Shown here: piece after piece, positions 7,755 through 16,151 of the stretch
How the letters are laid out: every line of letters starts with the position of its first letter
Numbering within the stretch: the stretch's first letter is position 1
Source of the DNA: Neobacillus citreus
GTDB lineage: Bacteria; Bacillota; Bacilli; Bacillales; Cytobacillaceae
Assembly: GCF_018343545.2 (NCBI RefSeq)
Contig: NZ_JAGYPE020000001.1
Coordinates: 95,727-159,726, forward strand
Direction of reading: 5' to 3'
DNA length: 64,000 bases
Position numbers and translations under genes: made by a program
Notes under the pieces: model-generated
The model's database searches: none
What the model was told of the DNA's origin: nothing
The model's input: the letters and a program-made list of their open reading frames with translations, nothing else

Positions 7755-8936
7755 TTAAATACCAAGTTTCACATGGCCCTTAAGCAGGTTACGAGAAATA
7801 ATCAGGCGCTGAATTTCATCAGTTCCATCGTAAATTCTCCAAAGTCTGGCTTCACGGTACCAGCGCTCAATTGGCAATTCTCTTGTGTAACCCATACCGC
7901 CATGAATCTGCATAACTTTGTCAACTACACGGTTGCCCATATTGGCACCATAAAGTTTTGCCATGGATGCATAATGACGATTATCTTCGCCTTGGTCAAG
8001 TGTCCATGCTGCGTTTAACACAAGCCATCTTGCTGCTTCAATATCAACAGCACTATCGGCAATCATCCATTGAATTGCTTGTCTTTCTGCAATCGGTTTG
8101 CCGAAAGTCTCGCGTTCTTTTGCATAATCAATTGCCATTTGCAATAAGCGTTCTGCTGTACCAACAGCTCTAGCGCCAACAACCCATCTTGCAAAGCCAA
8201 TCCACTCAAGTCCAAGATTGTAACCTTTATGCAGTTCGCCAAGAATATTTTCTTCCGGAACGCGGACATTATCAAATACCAAACCGGCTGGACCCCATTC
8301 TCCCATGGTATGTATAAATTCTGATTTCCAGCCCATATCGCGGTCAACGATGAAGCATGTTACACCTTCACGGCCTCTAGTTTTTTGGTGCAATTCTTTA
8401 TCAGTAATCGCAATGGCCATAACGAAATCTGCTTCATTTCCGCCTGTAATGAATGTTTTTTCGCCATTTAGGACCCATTCATTGCCATCTTTAACAGCGG
8501 TCATTTTAATATTTGTTGTATCAGATCCAGCACCTGGCTCTGTCATAGCGAAACATGATTTCTTTTCACCGTTAATAGTTGGAATTAGGTATTTTTTCTT
8601 TTGTTCTTCATTACCATAGTAGAGGATGTTATCAGCAGAGCCGCCGAATGAGAATGGTACAAATGTTTTGGAAACCTCCATGTAAACAAGCGCCATCATC
8701 ATTTGTCCAAGATCAGCACCGCCGTATTCTTCTGGAGTGTTAATTCCCCAGAATCCGGCTTCCTTAGCTTTTAGCCGCAATTCCTGCAGTTTGCCCTCCG
8801 GTAGGCTTGGCTTACCTTCCCGCTCTCTTCTTAGGACTTCATTTTCAAGCGGCATTAGTTCTTTTTCAACAAATTTTCGAATCGTTTGCTGAACCATTTT
8901 TTGTTCATCTGTTAGACGTAAATGCATGTCTTTCAC
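7755..8936 (-). CDS. Acyl-CoA dehydrogenase with Asp at the catalytic-base position
   Basis: 393 aa, first gene of the cluster. The FAD segment CFAMTEPGAGSDTTN is clear and the C-terminal active-site motif reads IYDGTDEIQ, so the usual catalytic Glu is Asp (about residue 370). YDG-type motifs occur in subfamilies such as ACAD10/11-like enzymes, so this is likely a functional variant with different substrate preference rather than a dead enzyme. GGAGTG precedes the ATG at a good distance. A TetR-type palindrome lies about 60-80 nt upstream. Together with the 1375-2523 enzyme, the cluster has two dehydrogenases of different active-site type, perhaps for successive intermediates. Confidence 0.92.
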   Translation of the reverse strand: MKDMHLRLTDEQKMVQQTIRKFVEKELMPLENEVLRREREGKPSLPEGKLQELRLKAKEAGFWGINTPEEYGGADLGQMMMALVYMEVSKTFVPFSFGGSADNILYYGNEEQKKKYLIPTINGEKKSCFAMTEPGAGSDTTNIKMTAVKDGNEWVLNGEKTFITGGNEADFVMAIAITDKELHQKTRGREGVTCFIVDRDMGWKSEFIHTMGEWGPAGLVFDNVRVPEENILGELHKGYNLGLEWIGFARWVVGARAVGTAERLLQMAIDYAKERETFGKPIAERQAIQWMIADSAVDIEAARWLVLNAAWTLDQGEDNRHYASMAKLYGANMGNRVVDKVMQIHGGMGYTRELPIERWYREARLWRIYDGTDEIQRLIISRNLLKGHVKLGI

Positions 8937-8995
8937 TCCAATCTAGGATTCTAGTATTTTTTACTGCTATTAGTATTATGCCGGTTTAGTTTATC

Positions 8996-9017
8996 ACATA
9001 CCTACCGGTTGGTATGT
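8996..9017. promoter_or_regulatory. TetR-type operator palindrome upstream of the acyl-CoA cluster
   Basis: A 22-bp dyad with arms ACATACC and GGTATGT around TACCGGTT; only one symmetric pair of positions breaks the symmetry (20 of 22 match). It lies 60 bp upstream of the first gene, where a minus-strand promoter (candidate -10 CATAAT at 8980-8975) would be covered. The TACC..ACCGGT..GGTA core is typical of TetR-family fatty-acid or aromatic-acid regulators; from memory it resembles the PfmR operator of Thermus. No TetR gene is present in the window, so the repressor is elsewhere. Confidence 0.7.
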
Positions 9018-9124
9018 TTAAGATTATTTTATTTCGAAATTTCAGAAAAAACAAGTTTAAAATTAAATTTATATTTAAAATTTTTTCAGATAGACTATTT
9101 TTCATTATCTTTACAAATGATAAA

Positions 9125-9149
9125 GATGATATTCCATTCGAATATCATC
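9125..9149. repeat. Perfect inverted repeat upstream of the 50-aa gene
   Basis: Arms GATGATATTC and GAATATCATC are perfectly complementary (10 bp) with loop CATTC. It ends 29 nt before the start codon of the small gene at 9179. It could be a dimeric-repressor operator or a leader hairpin in the mRNA. There is no T tract, so it is not an intrinsic terminator. Confidence 0.6.
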
Positions 9150-9178
9150 GTTTCAAAATCCTATTTTGAGGTGATTTG

Positions 9179-9331
9179 ATGAGCTACAGAGAGCGTATGG
9201 ATGCACACTCGGATATGTTTGTAAAAAATTCGACAAGGCATAAGCGTCAGAAATCTCAGGTGAATGGCGAAACGCAAATGTCGCAAAACAACATCATCTT
9301 AAGGAGTAATGCCAAAGCCCACCGTTGGTAG
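9179..9331 (+). CDS. Small basic hydrophilic protein, 50 aa, unknown function
   Basis: ATG preceded by GAGGTGA at ideal spacing, 50 codons, TAG stop, then a strong terminator, so this is a self-contained transcription unit. The product (starts MSYRERMDAHSDMF, ends NAKAHRW) is rich in Arg, Lys, His, Ser and Gln, with no membrane segment and no Cys. I do not recognise the family; its size and composition resemble the many small sporulation or spore-core proteins of bacilli, but that is only a guess. A perfect inverted repeat lies just upstream. Confidence 0.65.
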   Translation: MSYRERMDAHSDMFVKNSTRHKRQKSQVNGETQMSQNNIILRSNAKAHRW

Positions 9332-9354
9332 GGATTTGCCAATGAAACGAATCA

Positions 9355-9402
9355 GGGAAAACCTTTTTCCAGGATTGCATTCCCGGGAAAAGGTTTTTCT
9401 TT
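9355..9402 (+). terminator. Intrinsic terminator after the 50-aa gene
   Basis: GGGAAAAACCTTTTTCC pairs with GGGAAAAGGTTTTTC across a short loop, followed by TTTTT. It is 25 nt after the stop of the gene at 9179. Confidence 0.8.
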
Positions 9403-9489
9403 TTAATACTCGACCGGATATTGATTTTGCTTGATAGAAGGTTTACCATAAAATCTAGTTATTTATTCAAGTTATTGGGGTGTTAGGTC

Positions 9490-9993
9490 ATGTTTGAAGA
9501 ATTCATAATTAGAGATGCAGAAATAAAAGATTTAGAAGATATTGTTCACATATATAATACAACCATTCCAAGCAGAATGGTGACTGCTGATATAGAGCCT
9601 ATCAATGTTGAAAACCGGACGCAATGGTTTCACGATCATTCACCTGAATTTCGGCCATTATGGGTAGTAGAACATGATGGGAATATTTGCGCATGGGTAA
9701 GCTTTCAATCCTTTTATGGGAGACCTGCCTATAATGGCACTGCTGAAATCAGCATTTACATTCATCCTGATTATCGAGGCAAGAAGCTTGGTAAATATCT
9801 GATCCAAAAAGCGATCGACTTCTGTCCAAATATCGGCATCAAGACCTTACTTGGCTTTATATTTGCCCATAATGAGCCAAGCGTTAAACTCTTTAACAGC
9901 TTTGGTTTTGAAAAATGGGCCCATCTTCCAAATGTAGCCGAATTAGACGGAATTGAAAGAGACTTGCTGATCCTCGGCAAAAGAATTTACTAG
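9490..9993 (+). CDS. GNAT family N-acetyltransferase (phosphinothricin acetyltransferase-like)
   Basis: 167 aa. The N-terminal RDAEIKDLEDIVHIYNTTIPSR segment, the YIHPDYRGKKLGKYLI acetyl-CoA loop (about 92-107) and the FNSFGFEKWAHLPNVAELDG ending match the PAT/MnaT-type GNAT subfamily, which acetylates small amines such as phosphinothricin or methionine derivatives. Start ATG with GGGGTGTTAGGTC upstream. It stands alone between the small gene and the sensor kinase. The true substrate is unknown; naming it a herbicide-resistance enzyme would be over-reading. Confidence 0.85.
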   Translation: MFEEFIIRDAEIKDLEDIVHIYNTTIPSRMVTADIEPINVENRTQWFHDHSPEFRPLWVVEHDGNICAWVSFQSFYGRPAYNGTAEISIYIHPDYRGKKLGKYLIQKAIDFCPNIGIKTLLGFIFAHNEPSVKLFNSFGFEKWAHLPNVAELDGIERDLLILGKRIY

Positions 9994-10106
9994 ATAATTG
10001 CACTTTGCCTGTTTTTCCATGAATATGATGTTTCTAAATCATCCATTATCAAGTAATATAGATAAAAGATAAATATATAACCCAGTAGAGGGAATTGGAG
10101 ATTTTC

Positions 10107-11432
10107 ATGCAGAAAAAAAAGCTGATTATCATCTACTTTTTTACTAGTTTAATATGGATTTATGGTTCCAACTATTTAGTTGAACATTTTGTGCCAGCTT
10201 CTTATATGGAAATATTAGCAAGAATCAAAGAAATTTTTTATTTAATGGTCACAGGGGCATTCATTTATTTCTTTATGAATAAAGCAAATGAATTGAATGA
10301 GTCCAAGGAGGACCAGCAGCGCCTTTCTACCCTGATTAATTCGATGGTGGATTTTGTCAATTTTAAAGATGGGCAAGGCCGATGGATTGAGGCCAATGAT
10401 TTCGGGTTACAATTATTCCAGCTTGAAAATGTTGATTACCGAGGTAAAAAAGATTCCGAGTTAGCCGAGCATACAGACTTTTATGCCGATGCTCTTAGAA
10501 ATTGTGAGATTTCAGATGAAGAAACTTGGAAAAATAAAAAAATTACCCGTGTTGAAGAGGCCCTCCCCCTTCCAAATGGGTCAACAAAATTTTTTGACAC
10601 GATAAAGGTCCCTCTATTTAATCCTGATGGTTCTAGACAAGGACTGGTTGTTATAGGTCGCGATATAACAGAAAAAAGGGACATGGTAAATAAACTTGAA
10701 GAACGGGAAGAGCGCCTGAGAAGGACCGAAAAGCTGTCAGTTGTAGGAGAACTGTCGGCGAGCGTTGCCCATGAAATACGTAATCCGCTTACCTCCCTTA
10801 AAGGCTTCGTACAGCTCCTTAAAGTCGAGGATGAAAGACACCAGTTTTATTATCAAATCATGCTTGATGAGCTAGACCGAATTAATCACATTGTAGGTGA
10901 ACTTCTATTACTGGCGAAGCCTCAAGCCGTAAAATTCACAAAGGCGGATGTTAAAAAACTCTTAAAAGATGTCATTTCATTACTAAGTTCTGAAGCCAGT
11001 TACCATAATGTCCAGATTGAATCTCGTTTTCCAAACGTCGAAATGACGATTGAATGTGAGCCAAACCAATTGAAACAGTTGTTCATAAATATCATAAAAA
11101 ATGCGATTGAAGCATCTGGGAATGGCGGCATGGTTACCATTTCTTTTAAAAAGATGGAGCCTGAAACGATTTCAATTGTTATCGAAGACAATGGCTGTGG
11201 TATTTCTGAGGAAAGGCTTGCCAAAATTGGCGAACCTTTTTATTCATCCAAAGAAAAAGGAACTGGTTTAGGATTAACTGTTAGCTTTAAAATTGTTGAA
11301 TCACATCATGGCACCATTCATTTTGAGAGCAGGGAAAATCAAGGTACATCTGTTCATATTGTCCTCCCTATCCTACAGGCAAGCAGTGTCCCACCCCATC
11401 AAGATAACAAAAAACAGCCTTCACTGAGTTAA
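10107..11432 (+). CDS. Orphan PAS-domain sensor histidine kinase (sporulation-kinase type)
   Basis: 441 aa from the ATG at 10107, which has GGAG 6 nt upstream (an in-frame TTG at 10095 is not well placed). Two N-terminal membrane segments (about 6-23 and 43-57), a PAS domain (about 75-190), HisKA box VAHEIRNPLTSLKGF with phospho-His about 222, and an HATPase domain with DNGCGIS and GTGLGL motifs. No response regulator is adjacent, and the arrangement is that of the KinA-KinE/phosphorelay class that phosphorylates Spo0F in Bacillus. It is followed by a strong terminator and then by a ger operon. The signal it senses is not evident. Confidence 0.88.
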   Translation: MQKKKLIIIYFFTSLIWIYGSNYLVEHFVPASYMEILARIKEIFYLMVTGAFIYFFMNKANELNESKEDQQRLSTLINSMVDFVNFKDGQGRWIEANDFGLQLFQLENVDYRGKKDSELAEHTDFYADALRNCEISDEETWKNKKITRVEEALPLPNGSTKFFDTIKVPLFNPDGSRQGLVVIGRDITEKRDMVNKLEEREERLRRTEKLSVVGELSASVAHEIRNPLTSLKGFVQLLKVEDERHQFYYQIMLDELDRINHIVGELLLLAKPQAVKFTKADVKKLLKDVISLLSSEASYHNVQIESRFPNVEMTIECEPNQLKQLFINIIKNAIEASGNGGMVTISFKKMEPETISIVIEDNGCGISEERLAKIGEPFYSSKEKGTGLGLTVSFKIVESHHGTIHFESRENQGTSVHIVLPILQASSVPPHQDNKKQPSLS

Positions 11433-11448
11433 GGAAGGCTGTTTTTTT
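11411..11448. terminator. Bidirectional terminator between sensor kinase and ger operon
   Basis: AACAGCCTTC...GAAGGCTGTT stem followed by a run of seven T on the plus strand and by T-rich sequence on the minus strand; serves the kinase and possibly the convergent gerB gene. Confidence 0.85.
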
Positions 11449-11471
11449 GCATTCTATGCTAAAAGAAATTA

Positions 11472-12611
11472 TTACTGACTAGATTGTTGATTAGGCTGTT
11501 GGGTCGATTGCTGTTTCGGTTGCTTCTTTCTATTTCTAAAAAAAGCGATGACTAGTAAAAATAATGGAATAATAATTTGGAAGGGCCAATGTAAGTAGAT
11601 GGTAACAACGTTTATCCCTTCCTCGATATGTTCTGCAAAATTTGAGGCAATCATTACTGATGACAGTAATATTAAAAAACCGATTGGAAAATTCAGCTTT
11701 TGATGGCTTTTAAACTTGAATAAATCGGCAGCTCCAATCACTGCTGCATAATAATAGATGGTTATTTTAAAAAAGCCGCCAATCACCAAATAAAGCATAA
11801 AAAACACATCCAGCCGTTCAATAAAATTTGCTAATTGAATTTTCCCAATTGTGGTTAATAACGGGAAATTGGATCGTACAAAAAGATCTGGTCCCAATAC
11901 TGCTACGTTAACTAAAGCGGTAATAGCGATATTGATACCTGCTAAACTCATTCCCCCAATACAGGCGATTTTGACCTTTTTTGGATTGTTTAAATAAGGC
12001 AGAAGCATGGTAAAAACAATCATCTCCCCAAATGGGAAAACGAGGGTTTCTTTAATAAATGTGCGAAGTACAGGTTTAAATCCATTCTCCAGCATTGGTC
12101 TAAGATTTTCAAAGTGGATAAGTCCAGAACCTGTAACAAGGATCATTCCGATAATTGCCATGATGTAAATTAGGGCGAAGTACAACTCACCAATTCTGGC
12201 AATTACCTCAAAACCTTTATGAATCCCATAAATGATGGTCAAAATCATTAAAGAGTTGATGACAACTAGAGGGGTAGCTGTGTAAATAGTCGTTGTTAAC
12301 AGCTCTCCGAAGTCCCGTAATACTCTTGTCGCAATATAAATAAAATAGACAATGTACAACAAGGCAAGTATTCTGCCAATCCATTTTCCCATTATTTTTT
12401 CCAGATAGCCTGTCAATGGAAGTTCCTGGTAATATATAAAAAGCCGGTAATAAACAAAAAAGATTAAAATTCCTCCCGCCAGCCCTAATAAAATGCTAAT
12501 CCAAGCATCTTGCCTTGCACTTGCTCCAAGCCCAACAAGTAATGAGCTTCCCATTTCAAATAGGACCACGAGGACAAACATCTGCGATGCTTTTATTTTT
12601 GCGTTTTCCAT
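11472..12611 (-). CDS. Spore germination protein, GerAB-type permease (B subunit)
   Basis: 379 aa, about ten hydrophobic segments from residue 8 to 355, hydrophilic Gln-rich tail (QPKQQSTQQPNQQSSQ). It belongs to the APC-superfamily endospore germinant receptor B subunits (Spore_permease), which bind the germinant within the inner spore membrane. It is the third gene of the A-C-B operon, 21 nt after the GerC gene. The A-C-B order is that of B. subtilis gerK rather than gerA. A glucose or amino-acid germinant cannot be assigned from sequence. Expected forespore (sigma-G) expression is inference; I could not place a convincing sigma-G promoter. Confidence 0.9.
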   Translation of the reverse strand: MENAKIKASQMFVLVVLFEMGSSLLVGLGASARQDAWISILLGLAGGILIFFVYYRLFIYYQELPLTGYLEKIMGKWIGRILALLYIVYFIYIATRVLRDFGELLTTTIYTATPLVVINSLMILTIIYGIHKGFEVIARIGELYFALIYIMAIIGMILVTGSGLIHFENLRPMLENGFKPVLRTFIKETLVFPFGEMIVFTMLLPYLNNPKKVKIACIGGMSLAGINIAITALVNVAVLGPDLFVRSNFPLLTTIGKIQLANFIERLDVFFMLYLVIGGFFKITIYYYAAVIGAADLFKFKSHQKLNFPIGFLILLSSVMIASNFAEHIEEGINVVTIYLHWPFQIIIPLFLLVIAFFRNRKKQPKQQSTQQPNQQSSQ

Positions 12612-12632
12612 CCCTATCCCCTCACTAAGGGT

Positions 12633-13847
12633 TTATTGATTGATATCAAACCAAAATGGCTTCGTCCGGATTCCTTCACGACGTGTATAGGAATCTACCT
12701 TAACATTTACTTCAAGGTCCGCAAATCGTTCGTTCCAATTCCCTTTTAATTCTTTCCAAAGCTTTGGATTTTCCCGGTGAATTCTTTCACCGAATCCAAA
12801 AATATCACTTTTCTTCTTTTGAACTTCAGTTATAGTCGACTTAATTTGTTTTTCTATTTCTTTTGCTACGGACTTATCAATTTTTTCGATTTCCTTCGGG
12901 TCTGTTAAATCCACCGTCGTATTTGCTTCACTTATCCACCCTTCAAATTCGATCGCTACATTTACAACAGGCTTCCCCTGTTTAATATTTACGCTAACTT
13001 TTGTTTTAGATCGGATCGGGGCCATCGTGATAGCATTTTTTTTTCCATTCCAATCAACATTAATAGAAGTGCTTTTAACTTTATTCATAAGCCATACCAC
13101 GCCGCGGGCCTTTTCTCGGTCGATCCACCCTGAAAGCTTACCATTCTTAAAAATCGCCAATCCTGAAGAAGCAAGAACGGCCTCTGATTTTGTCTTCTTT
13201 AGATCATCTGATGATCCAGACATATTTTGGTTGCCGGAAATTTTATAACCATTTACGAACGGCTCTCTCCCATGACTTATAAGGGCGTTTATGAACTCAT
13301 CAATATCTACGCTCATATTTTCACCTAACTGCATTTCGGTAGATTCTATTTCTTTTGTAACCTTATTGACAGGCAATTTATCAAGATTAGCCAGTGCTGA
13401 GACCAATTTTTCTGCACTGGTTTTTCTTGCTACGACTATCTCTGTTGTCGTTCTAAATTCCGGATCACGATCCAAGGCATCAAGAATATCAAGGAGTCCA
13501 TCTTTCGCCACTTCCTCACTTACGGCAATTAAATTGGTATGGGCATAATAAAGACGCCGAGAAACTTTTTGGGTCGCTCTTCTGGCAGCTTCAGTAAGTG
13601 TATCGCCTGAACTTGTATAGACCGCAATGGGAAGGCCCTGTCCCCCGCCTCCGCCTCCTTGCCCGGAAGTTACATTTCCCGGATTAACAATTTGAAATGA
13701 AACTTGAAACCGCCGATTTTCTCCTTTATCAACACCGATAGCCATTACAAATGCTAAATCTGTCAGCTCCTTTTGATTCCAGCAGGCGCTGAGAATCGGC
13801 AGGAACAAACCGATGAGTAAAAAAATCACCATGGTTTTTTTCATCAT
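12633..13847 (-). CDS. Spore germination lipoprotein, GerAC-type (C subunit)
   Basis: 404 aa. Signal peptide followed by lipobox LSAC with the lipidated Cys about residue 22 (CWNQKELTDLAFVMAIGVDKG is the family hallmark; CW.(K/R)EL). A glycine/Gln-rich stretch GQGGGGGGQG follows near residue 60. The C-terminal half carries the conserved GerAC domain. It overlaps the upstream GerA gene by the ATGA junction (13847-13844), so translation is coupled. The protein is anchored to the outer face of the inner spore membrane and is required for receptor function. Second gene of the A-C-B operon. Confidence 0.92.
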   Translation of the reverse strand: MMKKTMVIFLLIGLFLPILSACWNQKELTDLAFVMAIGVDKGENRRFQVSFQIVNPGNVTSGQGGGGGGQGLPIAVYTSSGDTLTEAARRATQKVSRRLYYAHTNLIAVSEEVAKDGLLDILDALDRDPEFRTTTEIVVARKTSAEKLVSALANLDKLPVNKVTKEIESTEMQLGENMSVDIDEFINALISHGREPFVNGYKISGNQNMSGSSDDLKKTKSEAVLASSGLAIFKNGKLSGWIDREKARGVVWLMNKVKSTSINVDWNGKKNAITMAPIRSKTKVSVNIKQGKPVVNVAIEFEGWISEANTTVDLTDPKEIEKIDKSVAKEIEKQIKSTITEVQKKKSDIFGFGERIHRENPKLWKELKGNWNERFADLEVNVKVDSYTRREGIRTKPFWFDINQ

Positions 13848-15445
13848 GATTCACCTTTCGAATCTTGACTATCCTCCTGTTTAGGAGGCATTGGTTTCTG
13901 ATTATCTCCAGCTCTTACCGTATTTCCCTTACTTATAAATTTAGGGCGGTATTTCATAGCCCAAATAGGATAACGGATAAATATATCCTGCTGATTTTGA
14001 ACATTGAAAGGTGCAATCGGCATCATATAAGGAATCCCAAAAGAACGTAATGCACATAAATGGATGGACATAAACATTAGCCCTAATACAATTCCATATA
14101 AGCCAAGGAAAGTAGCCAATGCCATCATTGCAAAGCGAATTAATCGTGCAGCAATGGCCATCATAAAGGTTGGTGTCGAAAAATTGGCAATAGCTGTAAT
14201 TGACACAACAATAACCATTATAGGGGAGACAATTCCCGCCTGAACAGCTGCCTGCCCAATAACTAATGCTCCTACAATGGAAACCGCCTGACCCACCGCC
14301 CTCGGCAGCCTTAAGCCTGCTTCCCGTAATATTTCAAACGTCACTTCCATGATTAAAGCCTCTACAAATGCAGGGAAAGGGACATTCTCTCTTTGAGCAG
14401 CAATGGCAATGGCCAATGTGGTAGGAATCATTTCCTGATGAAAGGTTGTCGCTGCAATATATAAAGCCGGACCCATCAGAGCAATTAAAAAGGCTAAAAT
14501 TCGTAGTATGCGAAGACTTGTCGAAATATCAAAGCGGGCATAATAATCGTCAGGCGCTTGAAAAAATTGAGCAAAAATAGCCGGCACTGTAATAACAAAG
14601 GGTGTTCCATCCACTAAAATGGCAATTCTCCCCTCCAATAAATGAGACGATATCACATCCGGTCTTTCGGAATGATGGGTCGTCGGAAAGGGTGTCCAAG
14701 TTTGGTCCTCAAATAATTGCTCAATATAACCTTCCGCCATCACAGCATCAATGTTAATTTGATTAAGCCGTTCTTTCACTTCCCCAATAATTTTTTCATT
14801 AGCGATTCCCTTGATATACATAATGGCAATATCGGTTTGTGCAACGGTACCCAGCTTCATCGATTCCAGCCATAAATTTGGGCTTTTTATCCGCCGACGT
14901 ATTAATGCGGTATTAGTTCGAATTGTTTCCGTAAAGGAATCCTTTGGACCACCGATAGATAATTGAGTACTTGGTTCGGAAATGGAACGTTTATCCCAGC
15001 CCTTTGTTTCCACATTGATTGCTTGATTATAGCCGTCTAAAAAAAAGAGTGTGTTTCCCGAAAGAAACGAATCAAAAACTTGATTCCAGTCAGTGGCAAA
15101 CTGAAAATTTCCTAAACCCGCTGCTTTCTCAATTAAAAACTGAAACGGATCTTGAGTACCATTGAAACTTGAATTTAAAAGGGTCTCATTAAAAAAATCA
15201 TTGATTAGTTGACCATTTGCCAGTCCATCCACATATACAATGGTTCCTTTAAGACCACCAATTTGATACTCACGGAACAACAAGTCCGTGCTGTTACCTA
15301 ATTCTCCTTTAATTCGTGAAACATTGTCTTCAAAATTCCTATGGATAGGTTGTTCTTCAGGTTTTTGCGGATCATTGTGTTGTCTTACATTATCATTCTT
15401 TCGTCTTTTTTGTTTATTTTTCAACATGGTAGACCAAATCGACAC
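13844..15445 (-). CDS. Spore germination protein, GerAA-type (A subunit)
   Basis: About 533 aa. Large hydrophilic N-domain (to about 310), then five or so membrane segments (from LRILRILAFLIALMGPALYIA onward) with the family motif QENVPFPAFVEALIMEVTFEILREAG, and a Pro/Lys/Asp-rich cytoplasmic tail. Two GTG starts are possible (15457 and 15445); 15445 sits behind GTGGGGG with usable spacing and is preferred. First gene of the germinant receptor operon. GerA proteins are integral to the inner spore membrane and are now thought to form the oligomeric channel. Much longer than the A subunit of the second operon (444 aa), mainly in its N-terminus and tail. Confidence 0.92.
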   Translation of the reverse strand: MSIWSTMLKNKQKRRKNDNVRQHNDPQKPEEQPIHRNFEDNVSRIKGELGNSTDLLFREYQIGGLKGTIVYVDGLANGQLINDFFNETLLNSSFNGTQDPFQFLIEKAAGLGNFQFATDWNQVFDSFLSGNTLFFLDGYNQAINVETKGWDKRSISEPSTQLSIGGPKDSFTETIRTNTALIRRRIKSPNLWLESMKLGTVAQTDIAIMYIKGIANEKIIGEVKERLNQINIDAVMAEGYIEQLFEDQTWTPFPTTHHSERPDVISSHLLEGRIAILVDGTPFVITVPAIFAQFFQAPDDYYARFDISTSLRILRILAFLIALMGPALYIAATTFHQEMIPTTLAIAIAAQRENVPFPAFVEALIMEVTFEILREAGLRLPRAVGQAVSIVGALVIGQAAVQAGIVSPIMVIVVSITAIANFSTPTFMMAIAARLIRFAMMALATFLGLYGIVLGLMFMSIHLCALRSFGIPYMMPIAPFNVQNQQDIFIRYPIWAMKYRPKFISKGNTVRAGDNQKPMPPKQEDSQDSKGES

Positions 15446-15599
15446 AATTTCCCCCACCCTTTCAGAACAAAATGGATATATTAGGTAGATTGCCCAAAAA
15501 TAAATGGGTTATCCTATATTTACATAGTATTAATTGGTTAAGCATAACTAACTGATAATAATAAAAGAATCATGATAATATTATTAGAAGGTGACCTAT

Positions 15600-15836
15600 T
15601 TGAAAATATTACTCGCATCCGTTCTTATAACGCTAACCCTAGCAATGTTAATTATTTCAATAGATATGATAATGGGCACTAAATTTTCTGGAATTGTCAC
15701 GAAAGAACTAAATCCTTTTAGGGTTATGGAACCTGCGGAAAATATAATCATCTTCTTGTTTATACTCTATTTTTTCATTAAATCGGTTGTATATTTTTTT
15801 AAGAAAAGAAAAGAAAATACAAAAAGCTCGCCTTAA
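15600..15836 (+). CDS. Small two-span membrane protein, unknown
   Basis: About 78 aa from the TTG at 15600, which sits 6 nt after AAGGTG; an upstream GTG at 15591 overlaps that ribosome binding site and is unlikely. Two hydrophobic segments (first 25 residues, and IIIFLFILYFFIKSVVYFF) and a basic tail RKENTKSSP. Divergent from the ger operon and convergent with the next small gene, sharing a terminator. I do not recognise a family. Confidence 0.6.
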   Translation: MKILLASVLITLTLAMLIISIDMIMGTKFSGIVTKELNPFRVMEPAENIIIFLFILYFFIKSVVYFFKKRKENTKSSP

Positions 15837-15848
15837 AGCGAGCTTTTT
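15821..15848. terminator. Bidirectional terminator between two small membrane-protein genes
   Basis: AAAAAGCTCGC-CTTAAA-GCGAGCTTTTTT; perfect stem with T runs on both strands, overlapping both stop codons. Confidence 0.9.
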
Positions 15849-16039
15849 TCATGATTATTTGGTTCTGTAGTTTCAGTATTTTTATGCTTCCGTCTAATCA
15901 GCATTACTAAAATGGGAAACCGATTCTTCCATATTTCTATTCTCTGAACATTTGGTCCGTAAACATATCGATTCCAAAAATAATAAGTCGTTTCCTCAAT
16001 CACGAAAATCGACAAAATTACCATCACCATCCAGAACAT
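15833..16039 (-). CDS. Small single-span membrane protein, unknown
   Basis: 68 aa, N-terminal hydrophobic segment FWMVMVILSIFVIEETTYYFW, then a basic stretch and an Asn/Glu/Thr-rich tail. AGGGGTCCTGTAA precedes the ATG. It shares the bidirectional terminator with the convergent gene. No family recognised. Confidence 0.6.
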   Translation of the reverse strand: MFWMVMVILSIFVIEETTYYFWNRYVYGPNVQRIEIWKNRFPILVMLIRRKHKNTETTEPNNHEKSSL

Positions 16040-16151
16040 TTACAGGACCCCTTTTTAAAAGGATTAATTAATCCTATTCAAAAAAAGTTTTTTCTTTCCT
16101 ATTATTTATCAAATTTTACCTAACGGGAGATTTTTCGGCAATCAAAATCTG

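Noticed and set aside
15458-15540. Sigma-G promoter of ger operon 1
   Set aside because: Partial -10 and -35 matches had wrong spacing (24 bp).
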